The notes beneath the pieces are model-generated. The model did no database searches, was not told the origin of the DNA, and saw nothing but the letters and a program-made list of their open reading frames with translations. From positions 1-33,889 of the forward strand of contig DFJW01000100.1 in NCBI GenBank assembly GCA_002373775.1: a stretch of 33,889 nucleotides of DNA. Reading direction: 5' to 3'. Positions 1-7,798 of the stretch are shown in pieces (position 1 is the stretch's first letter; every line of letters begins with the position of its first letter). Source of the stretch: Ruminococcus flavefaciens. GTDB lineage: Bacteria; Bacillota; Clostridia; Oscillospirales; Ruminococcaceae. A program made the position numbers and the translations under genes.

Positions 1-395
1 AGGAGTATCAGCAGAGAATAGTTGCTAACGCTAAGGCACTTGCTGACGGTCTTCTCAAGAGAGGCTTTAACCTCGTTTCCGGCGGTACTGACAACCACCT
101 CATGCTCGTTGACCTCCGTCCCTTCAACATCACAGGTAAGGAACTGGAGCACAGACTTGACGAGGTTTATATCACAGTAAACAAGAATGCTATCCATAAC
201 GATCCTGAGAAGCCTTTTGTAACAAGCGGTATCAGAATCGGTACTCCTGCTGTTACAACAAGAGGTCTTGGCATTGAGGAAATGGAAAAGATCGCTGAGT
301 ACATTTACCTCTGCGCTACAGATTTCGAGAACAAGGCTGACGAGATCCGTGCGGGCGTTAATGCTATCTGCGAGAAGTTCCCTCTTTATAAGTAA
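1..395 (+). CDS. glyA: Serine hydroxymethyltransferase, C-terminal fragment
   Basis: The window opens inside this gene; the frame is open from base 3 and ends at a TAA at 393-395. The visible 130 residues match the C-terminal domain of the PLP enzyme that interconverts serine and glycine and charges tetrahydrofolate with a one-carbon unit. Recognisable pieces are [14 protein letters not shown], the segment [16 protein letters not shown], and the closing helices of the small domain. The active-site lysine and most of the PLP site lie upstream of the window. A strong hairpin terminator follows 15 bp after the stop, so the gene ends its transcription unit. The identification is secure; the start is not visible. 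Confidence 0.96.
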   Translation, partial: EYQQRIVANAKALADGLLKRGFNLVSGGTDNHLMLVDLRPFNITGKELEHRLDEVYITVNKNAIHNDPEKPFVTSGIRIGTPAVTTRGLGIEEMEKIAEYIYLCATDFENKADEIRAGVNAICEKFPLYK

Positions 396-409
396 TCAAT
401 AAGTATCAA

Positions 410-437
410 GGGACGGACGAGCTGTCCGTCCCTTTCA
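410..437 (+). terminator. Intrinsic terminator of glyA
   Basis: A 9-bp perfect stem (GGGACGGAC / GTCCGTCCC) with a 5-nt loop is followed by TTTCATTTT. It lies just after the glyA stop and before the ribosome binding site of the next gene. Confidence 0.85.
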
Positions 438-455
438 TTTTCAAAAGGTGTAATT

Positions 456-1247
456 ATGATTGGAAAGATCGTTACCGTAACTGTTGACCGCCCACTTGGA
501 AGCTATCATCCTGAATTCAAAGACCTGTATTATCCGATAAATTATGGTTATGTTGAAGGCATTATCGCTCCAGATGGTGAAGAACAGGATGCGTATATCC
601 TTGGTGTCGGCAAGCCTGTTGAAAAGTTTACAGGCAAGATAATAGCCGTTATACACCGTGAAGATGATGCTGAAGAAAAATGGGTGGTATGCCCGGAAGA
701 GATGTCGTTCACCACAGAGGAAATAGCTGAACAAGTCAGCTTTCAGGAGAAATATTTTCAGTCAAGTATTATCACTGAAGATTTCTCTCTCGATGCCTTT
801 GAAAAAGGAATGGAGGAAACTGTATTCAGCTTTCTTGCTGAATGTTTTCCGGAATCAGGCAAGACATTTGAACTCAATGGAAGACATTCTTTCTACAAGG
901 ATATTTCAGGATACTTCGAGCTGTTTCTCTGTCTTTTCTGCAATGAAGAGCTAATTGGCACTGTTGCTGTCAAAAGGCTGAGTGATAAAGACTGCGAACT
1001 GAAATCACTATACCTTTATAAAGCTTATCACGGGCGCGGTCTTGGATATAAGCTTCTTGCGGAAGCGGTCAGATTTGCCGAATATAAGGGGTACCGGAGT
1101 ATGTACCTTGACACTGTATCCACAAGCGCAAGAGCGCTCAGTCTTTATCGGCGTGCTGGCTTTAAAGATACTCAGCGCTATAATGATAATCAGAAAGCCG
1201 ACATATTTATGGTCCTCGATCTTGCGTCTGATTCAAGCTGCTTTTAG
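456..1247 (+). CDS. Inorganic pyrophosphatase-like domain fused to a GNAT acetyltransferase domain
   Basis: This 263-residue protein has two parts. Residues 1 to about 105 resemble class I inorganic pyrophosphatases: YPINYGYVEG precedes D40-G-E42-x-x-D45, which has the spacing of the metal-binding DxDxxD motif but with Glu in the middle position. The domain is shorter than a full pyrophosphatase (about 175 residues), so activity is uncertain. Residues from about 120 to the end form a GNAT fold, with the acetyl-CoA pyrophosphate loop in HGRGLGYKLL and the typical ending SALSLYRRAGF-like (here ARALSLYRRAGF). An AAAGGTG ribosome binding site sits before the ATG. Short pyrophosphatase-like proteins occur alone in Clostridia; the fusion to GNAT is the odd point. 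The substrate of the acetyltransferase cannot be told. Confidence 0.75.
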   Translation: MIGKIVTVTVDRPLGSYHPEFKDLYYPINYGYVEGIIAPDGEEQDAYILGVGKPVEKFTGKIIAVIHREDDAEEKWVVCPEEMSFTTEEIAEQVSFQEKYFQSSIITEDFSLDAFEKGMEETVFSFLAECFPESGKTFELNGRHSFYKDISGYFELFLCLFCNEELIGTVAVKRLSDKDCELKSLYLYKAYHGRGLGYKLLAEAVRFAEYKGYRSMYLDTVSTSARALSLYRRAGFKDTQRYNDNQKADIFMVLDLASDSSCF

Positions 1248-1315
1248 GAGAGCCATATGTCCACGCTTTCAGCTGATATGATATGTCCAAAACTTTATTA
1301 TTATACTGAAAGAAA

Positions 1316-1975
1316 ATGTACGCTATGAAGGATATTTCTTGTTTGCTTGCAGGACTTATAAATCTTTGCGGTCCTATGATAATGCTGATGTTCTGGTCAA
1401 AAAAGACCGGAGCAAGAGCGTTCCCCGCCGTTGCAGCGTTTCTGGTGTGCTTTCCGGTTTTTATCATGGGAAATGCTATTCGTTCAGGGTTCGACCACAG
1501 CAATGCTATCGTCTTCTATATACAGCAGGGACTGCTCTTCGGAGTTCTTGAAGAATGCACGAAGTACCTGATGATGCGCTATGCACTGACGTCTTACGAT
1601 AACCGTAAAGATGCTGTTACTTATTCCATCGGTCATAACGCCTATGAAGAATTGGGCATCGGTATCAGATGTCTGGGACTGATCGGTACCGGTAATGCTG
1701 CACCTGATATACTGATATTCCAAGCGTTTGAGGTGGCGATAGCAGCTGTTTCAGGTGCAGCTGTTGCTGTCATTATTTTTTACGGGGTACATAATGAAAA
1801 ATACGCAGTGACGCTGCTGACAGCTATTCTTACGCATGCAGTTCAAAATGCCGCTGTTGGTATTTTTGTCGAACCGGTTGCTATTATCTTGCGTATTTTG
1901 ATAGATGCGGCGTTATGCTATGTCGGCTGCCGCTGCTGGAAATCACTGAAAAGTCCGTTTGATGAAGATTATTGA
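1316..1975 (+). CDS. YhfC-family intramembrane protein, putative metalloprotease
   Basis: A 219-residue, very hydrophobic protein with about six predicted membrane segments. The polar residues buried in these segments match the YhfC family, a group related to the PrsW/CPBP type of intramembrane proteases: E79-E80 in LEECTKYLMMR, G106-H107 and E111-E112 in GHNAYEELG, and a C-terminal HAVQN. Family knowledge suggests a metal-dependent membrane protease or a membrane scaffold, but function is unproven. The stop codon is 20 bp before the rarA start, so the two may be cotranscribed. A weak GAAAG precedes the ATG; a second in-frame ATG three codons later is an alternative start. Confidence 0.7.
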   Translation: MYAMKDISCLLAGLINLCGPMIMLMFWSKKTGARAFPAVAAFLVCFPVFIMGNAIRSGFDHSNAIVFYIQQGLLFGVLEECTKYLMMRYALTSYDNRKDAVTYSIGHNAYEELGIGIRCLGLIGTGNAAPDILIFQAFEVAIAAVSGAAVAVIIFYGVHNEKYAVTLLTAILTHAVQNAAVGIFVEPVAIILRILIDAALCYVGCRCWKSLKSPFDEDY

Positions 1976-1995
1976 TACAGAATTGGAGGTTAGCT

Positions 1996-3276
1996 ATGTC
2001 TGCACCGTTAGCTGATAAAATACGTCCGAAAACTCTTGCCGACGTAGTCGGTCAAGAGCATATTCTCGCCGATGGAAAGCCGCTTAGGCGTATAATCGAA
2101 AGCGGTACTGTTCCGAATATGATATTCTATGGTCCCTCTGGGGTCGGAAAGACTACTGTTGCTCGTATTATAGCTGAAAACTGCGGGATGTCGCTGTATA
2201 AGCTCAACGGTACGAATGCGTCGCTTTCCGATATAAAGGATGTAGTCGCTGACATTGGCACCTTCGGCAGTGAGAACGGCATACTCCTCTATCTTGATGA
2301 GATACAGTACCTCAACAAAAAACAGCAGCAGAGCCTTCTGGAGTACATAGAAAACGGAGATATTACGCTTATTGCGTCAACTACAGAAAACCCGTATTTT
2401 GCAGTCTATAATGCTGTTATCAGCCGAAGTACGGTTTTTGAGTTCAAGCCCGTAACAGCAGAACAGCTTAGACCAGCTATAAAACGCGCATTCAATATAA
2501 TGGCGGAGGATAAGAATTGCGAGATACAAGTATCTGAAGATGTTATAACGCGCATTGCTTTCAGCTGCGGCGGTGATGTACGAAAGGCTATGAATACGGC
2601 TGAACTTGCTGTAGTTTGCGGCGAGGTATCCGGAAATAAAGTAGTAATAACTGAAGATTCACTTGAAGTTCTGGCTCAGCGAAGCAATATGCGTTATGAC
2701 CGTGACGGCGATCAGCACTACGATATTCTGTCTGCTTTCCATAAGTCGGTAAGAGGCTCTGACGAGAACGCAGCTTTGCACTATGCAGCCCGACTTATAG
2801 AGGCTGGTGACATAATCTCACTTTGCAGACGCATGTTATGTATAGCGTCAGAGGATGTGGGACTCGCCTACCCTATGGCTGTTCCGATCGTAAAAGCGTG
2901 TGTTGATTCGGCATTGCAGCTGGGGCTTCCGGAAGCTAAACTTCCGATTGCTGAGGCTATAATACTTATGGCAACAGCACCGAAGTCGAACAGCGCGTGT
3001 ATGGCGATAGATGCTGCTCTCGCGGACGTCAAGAGCAGTGATGCGCTTGAATTTCCGCGTCACTTACAAAATGTTCATTATGACGGAGCAGGAGCAAAAG
3101 TTGTGGGGCAGCATTATCTGTATCCACATGATTATCCTAATCATTTTGTTAAGCAGCAGTATCTTCCTGATGCACTGAAAGACCGGAAATATTACGAATT
3201 TGGTGATAATAAGCAGGAACAGGCAGCACTTCAGTACAGGAACAAGATACTGAGTTCCAATGAGAATAACAGATAA
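1996..3276 (+). CDS. rarA: Replication-associated recombination protein A (RarA/MgsA AAA+ ATPase)
   Basis: A clamp-loader-like AAA+ ATPase acting at stalled replication forks. The N-terminal LADKIRPKTLADVVGQEH motif is typical of the family. Walker A is GPSGVGKT at residues 46-53 and Walker B is ILLYLDEIQ at about 96-104, followed by the sensor segment LIASTTENPYF. The C-terminal half carries the RarA tetramerisation and MgsA-type region (ASEDVGLAYPMA, HLQNVHYDGAG and YLYPHDYPNHFVKQQYLP). The length of 426 residues is normal. I start the gene at the ATG that lies 6 bp after GGAGGT rather than at an upstream in-frame ATT, which has no ribosome binding site. A hairpin follows 7 bp after the stop. 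Confidence 0.95.
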   Translation: MSAPLADKIRPKTLADVVGQEHILADGKPLRRIIESGTVPNMIFYGPSGVGKTTVARIIAENCGMSLYKLNGTNASLSDIKDVVADIGTFGSENGILLYLDEIQYLNKKQQQSLLEYIENGDITLIASTTENPYFAVYNAVISRSTVFEFKPVTAEQLRPAIKRAFNIMAEDKNCEIQVSEDVITRIAFSCGGDVRKAMNTAELAVVCGEVSGNKVVITEDSLEVLAQRSNMRYDRDGDQHYDILSAFHKSVRGSDENAALHYAARLIEAGDIISLCRRMLCIASEDVGLAYPMAVPIVKACVDSALQLGLPEAKLPIAEAIILMATAPKSNSACMAIDAALADVKSSDALEFPRHLQNVHYDGAGAKVVGQHYLYPHDYPNHFVKQQYLPDALKDRKYYEFGDNKQEQAALQYRNKILSSNENNR

Positions 3277-3306
3277 AATAAAAAGCCCCGGGAGACCTCC
3301 GGGGCT
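3272..3306. terminator. Bidirectional hairpin, strong terminator on the minus strand
   Basis: AGCCCCGG pairs with CCGGGGCT across a 7-nt loop. On the minus strand the stem runs into TTTTTATTTTAT, an excellent U-tract, so it ends the noncoding RNA that comes from about 3929. On the plus strand it closes rarA but has only a weak T-run. Confidence 0.85.
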
Positions 3307-3929
3307 ATCATTATTCAATTGTAATAAGCGACTTTCATCACTTGGCTAAATTATCCTTTGGACTCATTCCTTTCGTATCAGAATTCTAACATGTACCTCG
3401 TTATTTTCATAGTACATCGTTCCTTTCAAGGATCATTAATTAAGCCTTAATAAAACTCTCCATTGGAATCACCTTTAAACCGTATTTGCTCAACATCGTC
3501 TCCGAAACAGTCCGTTCCGGTATGAGCATTTATATTTTAAAGATCACTCTATTCTCATTGGACTCAACCTTTACACTAAAATTTTAGCAATATATCTAAA
3601 GACTCATTGTCGAAATTTCAGATAATCCTGTATCCAAATTGAGTTTAGACATGAAGCCGTTTTTCCTCAGCAATACGTCAGCCTTACGATCAGATCATAA
3701 CATTTGAACCTTCAATCACCGGAACAAGCATCACAGCTTATATTCCCTCTTATTCAGATCCAATCACTCAGCAAGCCCGCCGGCTTCACGCTGCTGTGGA
3801 TTAGTTCCTTCCATTGGACTCACACTCCATTCCGCATAGAATAATTTACATTGAGGTCAAAGCCTCAGTCCAAGTAAATTCAGCTCCGGGAATCCCTATC
3901 GGTCGCCCTTTAAGTTCTTCCCTTTCCTT
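3275..3929 (-). ncRNA. Predicted large structured noncoding RNA of about 650 nt
   Basis: Neither strand carries a convincing ORF here, yet the minus strand has all the marks of a transcription unit. There is a consensus promoter at 3936-3964 and an intrinsic terminator at 3272-3306, with about 650 nt between them. The transcript can form several clean hairpins: a two-part stem at 3843-3880 (7 bp plus 5 bp), a long hairpin at 3769-3796, and a 7-bp stem at 3502-3520 with loop GGACU. The element GAGUCCAA(UGG) or a close variant occurs four times, and UUGGAC or GGACU occurs in loops, so loop-loop contacts within or between molecules are possible. Size, repeated kissing motifs and host type recall ornate RNAs such as ROOL, but I cannot confirm a family. 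No protein product is proposed. Confidence 0.7.
3355..3822 (-). repeat. Four dispersed copies of a GAGTCCAATGG-type element
   Basis: Read on the minus strand, the element is GAGTCCAATGG at 3811-3821, GAGTCCAATG at 3556-3565, GATTCCAATGG at 3460-3470, and GAGTCCAAAGG at 3355-3365. A shorter GAGTC also occurs near 3600. Their spacing is irregular, which fits structural elements in an RNA better than a tandem DNA repeat. Confidence 0.7.
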
Positions 3930-3935
3930 GATTAT

Positions 3936-3964
3936 ATATTACCACATCTTTTGGCAGATGTCAA
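3936..3964 (-). promoter_or_regulatory. Consensus sigma-A promoter for the large noncoding RNA
   Basis: The minus strand reads TTGACA (3964-3959), a 17-bp spacer, then TAATAT (3941-3936). The -35 is a perfect consensus. Start of transcription is expected near 3929. No ORF follows, which points to an RNA gene. Confidence 0.85.
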
Positions 3965-4074
3965 TAGTATTTGTGCTATTATTGATAAAAAACTATTAAG
4001 TTTGTTCGATATGACAATGTAATCTGCTCCTGATAGTGCATTTTGTACAATGATTCATAGTATGATATTTCCAC

Positions 4075-4103
4075 TTGATTTTTTGTCTGTTATTGTGTAT
4101 AAT
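4075..4103 (+). promoter_or_regulatory. Promoter of the DUF1292 gene
   Basis: TTGATT, a 17-bp spacer and TATAAT. The expected transcript starts near 4110, upstream of GGAG and the ATG at 4142. Confidence 0.75.
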
Positions 4104-4141
4104 TAGTATATCACATGGCGAGAGCCGGATTGGAGAATAAT

Positions 4142-4438
4142 ATGTCTGAAATGAATGAATATACCCCTGAACTCTTTGAGCTCGTTGATGAAAACGGTAA
4201 TAAAAAGAATTTTGAGCTTATTGATGCTGCTGAGATCAAAGGTGAACAGTATTACTGCATGATACCAGCGATCGAGGATGATGATTTCCTTAATGCTGAC
4301 TGTGATCTTGTAATACTCAAAGTCATTGAAGAGGACGGAGAAGAGATACTTGCTTCGATCGACAATGATGATGAGTACGAAGTCGTTTCCGGTTTCTTTT
4401 TACAGCGTATGCATGAAGCATTAGAAGGCGAAGACTAA
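4142..4438 (+). CDS. DUF1292 (YrzB-like) small acidic protein
   Basis: A 98-residue, strongly acidic protein with the conserved beta-rich core of DUF1292: LFELVDENGNKKNFELID, then EQYYCMIPA and the segment VILKVIEEDGEEILASI. Members are widespread in Firmicutes, usually near ruvX, alaS or mltG genes, and have no assigned activity. I start at the ATG preceded by GGAG with a 6-nt spacer; an ATG nine codons upstream lacks a ribosome binding site. The gene has its own promoter and is followed by the 6S RNA candidate. Confidence 0.85.
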   Translation: MSEMNEYTPELFELVDENGNKKNFELIDAAEIKGEQYYCMIPAIEDDDFLNADCDLVILKVIEEDGEEILASIDNDDEYEVVSGFFLQRMHEALEGED

Positions 4439-4476
4439 TTTTAACCAAATTTTCATAATTTTACATAAAAAAGGTA

Positions 4477-4505
4477 TTGATTTTTTGATTTGTATGTGAT
4501 ATAAT
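4477..4505 (+). promoter_or_regulatory. Extended -10 promoter of the 6S RNA candidate
   Basis: TTGATT, 17-bp spacer, TATAAT with an upstream TGA that forms an extended -10. It starts an RNA near 4511 and fits the strong promoter expected for a stable RNA gene. Confidence 0.8.
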
Positions 4506-4510
4506 ATATA

Positions 4511-4703
4511 CAACAAATAAATATTCTGCCTTGTTCGGTGTATTATAGTTCATTTGATCCAACACATTTTCTAAGGGAATTCAGCTCCGGATGCGGACTG
4601 CAGACCTCCCGCTTGCGGAAGAAGGGAGCGAGAAACATTCGGGCGTTTACCCACCTGCTGCGTGCGGGTTTCATTCACTATATGACGGCAAGGCGGATTT
4701 TTT
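4511..4703 (+). ncRNA. ssrS: 6S RNA (SsrS) candidate
   Basis: About 190 nt between an extended -10 promoter and a T-run. The ends form the closing stem of 6S RNA: CTGCCTTG at 4526-4533 pairs with CAAGGCGG at 4689-4696, extended inward by TATAG/CTATA. The middle holds an open region of about 30 nt, then hairpins CTCCC/GGGAG and ACCCAC/GTGCGGGT, and the 3' side reads GCGGGTTTCATTCA before GACGGCAAGG. This resembles the 3' half of known 6S RNAs. 6S RNA mimics an open promoter and sequesters housekeeping RNA polymerase in stationary phase. Two ORFs overlap this stretch but have no ribosome binding site. Identification is by structure and is not checked against a covariance model. Confidence 0.72.
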
Positions 4704-4718
4704 TGCACTTTTTCATGT

Positions 4719-4766
4719 AAAAAAACGGAGCCGGAACAGTTTAACTGTTTCCGGCTCCGTTTTTTA
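4719..4766. terminator. Bidirectional terminator between the 6S RNA and nrdG
   Basis: A 16-bp stem with a single bulge (ACGGAGCCGG ... CCGGCTCCGT) around a TTA loop, flanked by A-run and T-run. It serves convergent transcripts. The nrdG stop codon overlaps the last bases of the T-run. Confidence 0.92.
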
Positions 4767-5264
4767 AGGTTCACATTCTATGGCTCTTCCGAGTTCAATA
4801 CTCTTCTGACAGTCCAAGTAGCGCTGATTTGTGCTCCCTCTGAATTTGATCTCCCAGTCTTTCTGAGCGAGTATAAAAGGTCCGTCAATAAGATAATCGG
4901 TCACGCTGAGCAGCTTGTGCCAGTTATTATTATCGCGTTCTCTCCATAGCTTTTCAAAGGTATACCCGGTGTATGTTATTACGTTCAGACCGGATGCCTT
5001 AATTTTGGTGCCCAGTTCAGCAAGAGCTTCTGCCTGACAGAATGGCTCTCCCCCACTGAATGTAACTCCGTCCAGAAGAGGATTACTGAGGATCTTTTTC
5101 AGTAGTTCATCTGTGTCGGTGAGTACACCACCGTTGAAATCGTGAGTCTGAGGGTTATGGCAGCCCTCACAATTGTGAGGGCAGCCCTGTGTGAATATTG
5201 TAAATCTGATACCCGGTCCGTCAACGATCGAATCATTGACTGTACCGGCAATTCTTAACTGCAT
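4764..5264 (-). CDS. nrdG: Anaerobic ribonucleotide reductase activating protein (radical SAM)
   Basis: NrdG uses S-adenosylmethionine and a [4Fe-4S] cluster to place the glycyl radical on NrdD. The cluster motif is C28-x3-C32-x2-C35 inside FTQGCPHNCEGCHNPQT, and the SAM-binding GGEPF follows as FSGGEPFCQ. The length of 166 residues is normal for the family. The gene lies 9 bp downstream of nrdD and is preceded by AGGTGAT, so the two are cotranscribed. The end of the gene abuts a bidirectional terminator. Confidence 0.96.
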   Translation of the reverse strand: MQLRIAGTVNDSIVDGPGIRFTIFTQGCPHNCEGCHNPQTHDFNGGVLTDTDELLKKILSNPLLDGVTFSGGEPFCQAEALAELGTKIKASGLNVITYTGYTFEKLWRERDNNNWHKLLSVTDYLIDGPFILAQKDWEIKFRGSTNQRYLDCQKSIELGRAIECEP

Positions 5265-5273
5265 AATATCACC

Positions 5274-7592
5274 TTATACACTGTGCTTGACTCTGTCACG
5301 CTCTTCTGAACGCTTTCCGTTGTTGAAACGGTCAAGTGTACCAACAAGATAGCCTGTGATGCGGCGTATGCGGTCAAATGCCACGTTGTTAGAGTGTTCT
5401 TTACGGCCGCAGCAAGGACATGTATCACCTATTATTCCGGTGTATCCGCAGCATGGATCGCGGTCAACCGGATGATTGATAGCGCCGTATCCGATGCCTG
5501 ATTCCTTCATGCAGCGTACTATCTTTTCAAATGCTGCAAGGTTTTCCAGCGGATCGCCATCAAGCTCAATATAGCTTATATGACCTGCATTGGTGAGTTC
5601 GTGATACGGAGCTTCGATCTTTATCTTCTCAAAAGCGCTGATCGGGTAGTATACAGGTACATGGAATGAGTTTGTATAATAGTCGCGGTCAGTAACGCCT
5701 TCGATTATGCCGAATTTCTTAGCATCCATACGAACGAAACGTCCTGAAAGACCTTCGGCGGGTGTAGCGAGAAGTGAGAAATTGAGTCCTGTGCGCTTGG
5801 ATTCTTCATCCAGACGCTTTCTCATTGCTGTAATGATCTCTAAGCCGAGTTCGCGGGCATCTTCACTTTCGCCGTGATGTGCTCCAATGAGGGCTTTGAG
5901 GGCTTCTGCAAGACCAATGAAGCCTACAGAAAGAGTACCATGTTTCAGTATCTCGCCTACTGTGTCGTCCGGACCGAGTTTGTCGGAGTCTATCCAGATG
6001 CCCTGTCCCATGAGGAATGGGTAGTTCCTTACCCTTTTCTGTGACTGGATCTTGAATCTGTGCATGAGCTGATCTATAGCCAGCTCCATCATTTCGTCGA
6101 GTTTTTCAAAGAAGAGCCCTACGTTATGATCTGATGTTATTGCGAGTCTGGGGAGGTTTATAGATGTGAAACTGAGGTTTCCGCGTCCGGTAACGATCTC
6201 TCTTGAAGGATCGTAATTGTTTCCGATAACACGGGTGCGGCATCCCATATAAGCGATTTCGGTGTCGGGATTGCCTTCTTTATAGTACTGAAGATTAAAC
6301 GGTGCATCAATGAATGAGAAGTTGGGGAACAGTCTCTTTGCTGATACACGGCATGCTAATTTGAAAAGGTCGTAGTTGGGATCAGTGGGGTTGTAGTTGA
6401 TACCATCTTTGATCTTGAAGATATGTATAGGGAATATCGGGGTTTCACCGTTTCCGAGTCCTGCTTCCTGTGCGAGCAGAACGTTCTTTATGACCATTCT
6501 TCCTTCAGGAGAAGTATCTGTACCGTAGTTTATGGAGCTGAACGGTGTCTGTGCACCCGCGCGGCTGTTCATAGTGTTCAGATTGTGGATAAGTGCCTCC
6601 ATTGCCTGATAAGTAGCTCTGTCCGTCTCCTTCTCAGCGTTCTTTTGGGCGAATCCCTGTATCTTGGCAATTGTAGCTGCATCAGTGTACTGAGCAAGCA
6701 GTTCAGCTTCTTTCTCCTGATAACCGTTGTCGTTCGCAAGTACCGGTCTGAGACCGTATTTCTCTTTGATTTCGTCTTTGATTCCTTTTACGATATCTGC
6801 TTCATTTTCAACTCCTGCAATGAGTGAAAGAGCTCTTGCAATATTCTGAGTATACCTTGCGGCATATGTTTTCTTTACGCCTTCAGCCATAGCATAATCG
6901 AATGTGGGGATGCTTTGTCCGCCGTGCTGGTCATTCTGATTTGACTGGATAGCGATACATGCCAGTGCTGAATAGCTTGATATATCATTAGGCTCTCTCA
7001 GAAAACCGTGTCCGGTAGAGAAACCGTTAGTAAAAAGCTTTTTCAGGTCGATCTGAGTACATGTAGTTGTAAGTGTATAGAAATCAAGGTCGTGAATGTG
7101 TATGTCGCCTTCGCGGTGAGCTTTAGCATGCTTGGGTTCGAGAACGTACATCTCATAGTATTCCTTTGCTGAAACTGAACCGTATTTCAGCATGGTTCCC
7201 ATAGCCGTGTCACCATCTATATTAGCGTTTTCACGCTTTATATCACTGTCTTTGGCAGGACTGAACGTAAGCTCGTTGAGTACACACATCAGGTTAGTCT
7301 TCATCTCACGCGAGCGTGTACGCTCATAGCGATAGAGAATATATGCCTTAGCCGTTTTTGCGTGGCCTTTCTCAATCAGAGTCTTTTCAACAAGGTCCTG
7401 GATCTCTTCAACAGTGGGTGTTTTTCCTGGGTTCTGTTCTTCGTATAATTTGCAAACTTCGACAGCTATTTCCATAGCGGCATTGAAATCGGTACCGCCT
7501 TTTGCCTGGGCTGCCTTGAAGATAGCGTTCGCTATTTTTTCAATGTTGAAAGGGACTTTTCGCCCGTCCCTTTTGATAATATGAATTATCAT
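5274..7592 (-). CDS. nrdD: Class III anaerobic ribonucleoside-triphosphate reductase
   Basis: This 772-residue glycyl-radical enzyme makes deoxynucleotides without oxygen. Residues 1 to about 95 form an ATP-cone allosteric domain (KRDGRKVPFNIEKIANAI). The catalytic barrel follows. Near the end is a zinc site, CCGYTGIIGDTCPCCGRKEH, and then the radical loop RRITGYLVGTLDRFNNGK with the radical glycine at about residue 747. An ATG lies 8 bp after GGAGGT. The promoter is 7648-7676 and a NrdR-like box lies in the leader, so control by dNTP-sensing NrdR is likely. nrdG follows directly. Its presence as a full system indicates an anaerobic life style. Confidence 0.97.
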   Translation of the reverse strand: MIIHIIKRDGRKVPFNIEKIANAIFKAAQAKGGTDFNAAMEIAVEVCKLYEEQNPGKTPTVEEIQDLVEKTLIEKGHAKTAKAYILYRYERTRSREMKTNLMCVLNELTFSPAKDSDIKRENANIDGDTAMGTMLKYGSVSAKEYYEMYVLEPKHAKAHREGDIHIHDLDFYTLTTTCTQIDLKKLFTNGFSTGHGFLREPNDISSYSALACIAIQSNQNDQHGGQSIPTFDYAMAEGVKKTYAARYTQNIARALSLIAGVENEADIVKGIKDEIKEKYGLRPVLANDNGYQEKEAELLAQYTDAATIAKIQGFAQKNAEKETDRATYQAMEALIHNLNTMNSRAGAQTPFSSINYGTDTSPEGRMVIKNVLLAQEAGLGNGETPIFPIHIFKIKDGINYNPTDPNYDLFKLACRVSAKRLFPNFSFIDAPFNLQYYKEGNPDTEIAYMGCRTRVIGNNYDPSREIVTGRGNLSFTSINLPRLAITSDHNVGLFFEKLDEMMELAIDQLMHRFKIQSQKRVRNYPFLMGQGIWIDSDKLGPDDTVGEILKHGTLSVGFIGLAEALKALIGAHHGESEDARELGLEIITAMRKRLDEESKRTGLNFSLLATPAEGLSGRFVRMDAKKFGIIEGVTDRDYYTNSFHVPVYYPISAFEKIKIEAPYHELTNAGHISYIELDGDPLENLAAFEKIVRCMKESGIGYGAINHPVDRDPCCGYTGIIGDTCPCCGRKEHSNNVAFDRIRRITGYLVGTLDRFNNGKRSEERDRVKHSV

Positions 7593-7608
7593 GTGAACTT
7601 ACCTCCAA

Positions 7609-7624
7609 CCACTATATATAGTAT
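7609..7624 (-). promoter_or_regulatory. NrdR box in the nrdD leader
   Basis: The minus strand reads ATACTATATATAGTGG, matching 14 of 16 positions of the published NrdR consensus acaCwAtATaTwGtgt. It lies between the predicted transcription start and the ribosome binding site of nrdD, where a bound repressor would block elongation or initiation. Confidence 0.75.
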
Positions 7625-7647
7625 CTCTCTTTCTTTGTCTCTATACA

Positions 7648-7676
7648 AGTATAAAACAATTTGAAGGCAAAGTCAA
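7648..7676 (-). promoter_or_regulatory. Promoter of nrdD-nrdG
   Basis: Minus strand TTGACT, 17-bp spacer, TATACT. The start is expected near 7641, giving a leader of about 50 nt that contains the NrdR-like box. Confidence 0.82.
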
Positions 7677-7798
7677 TTGTGATAAAGCACAATATCAGCA
7701 TGCACATGATTGTGAAAACTGTCTGTATTGCATATAATATCTGTTGAAATATGCCGTTTTTCGCTATATTGCGCCTTTTCTTGAACTGCTCGTTTGCT

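Noticed and set aside
3814..3999. 61-residue ORF on the plus strand in the noncoding RNA region
   Set aside because: No ribosome binding site, low-complexity residue make-up, and it runs through the minus-strand promoter.
4538..4774. Two small ORFs, one on each strand, near the 6S RNA
   Set aside because: Both lie over the structured RNA or terminator and lack ribosome binding sites.
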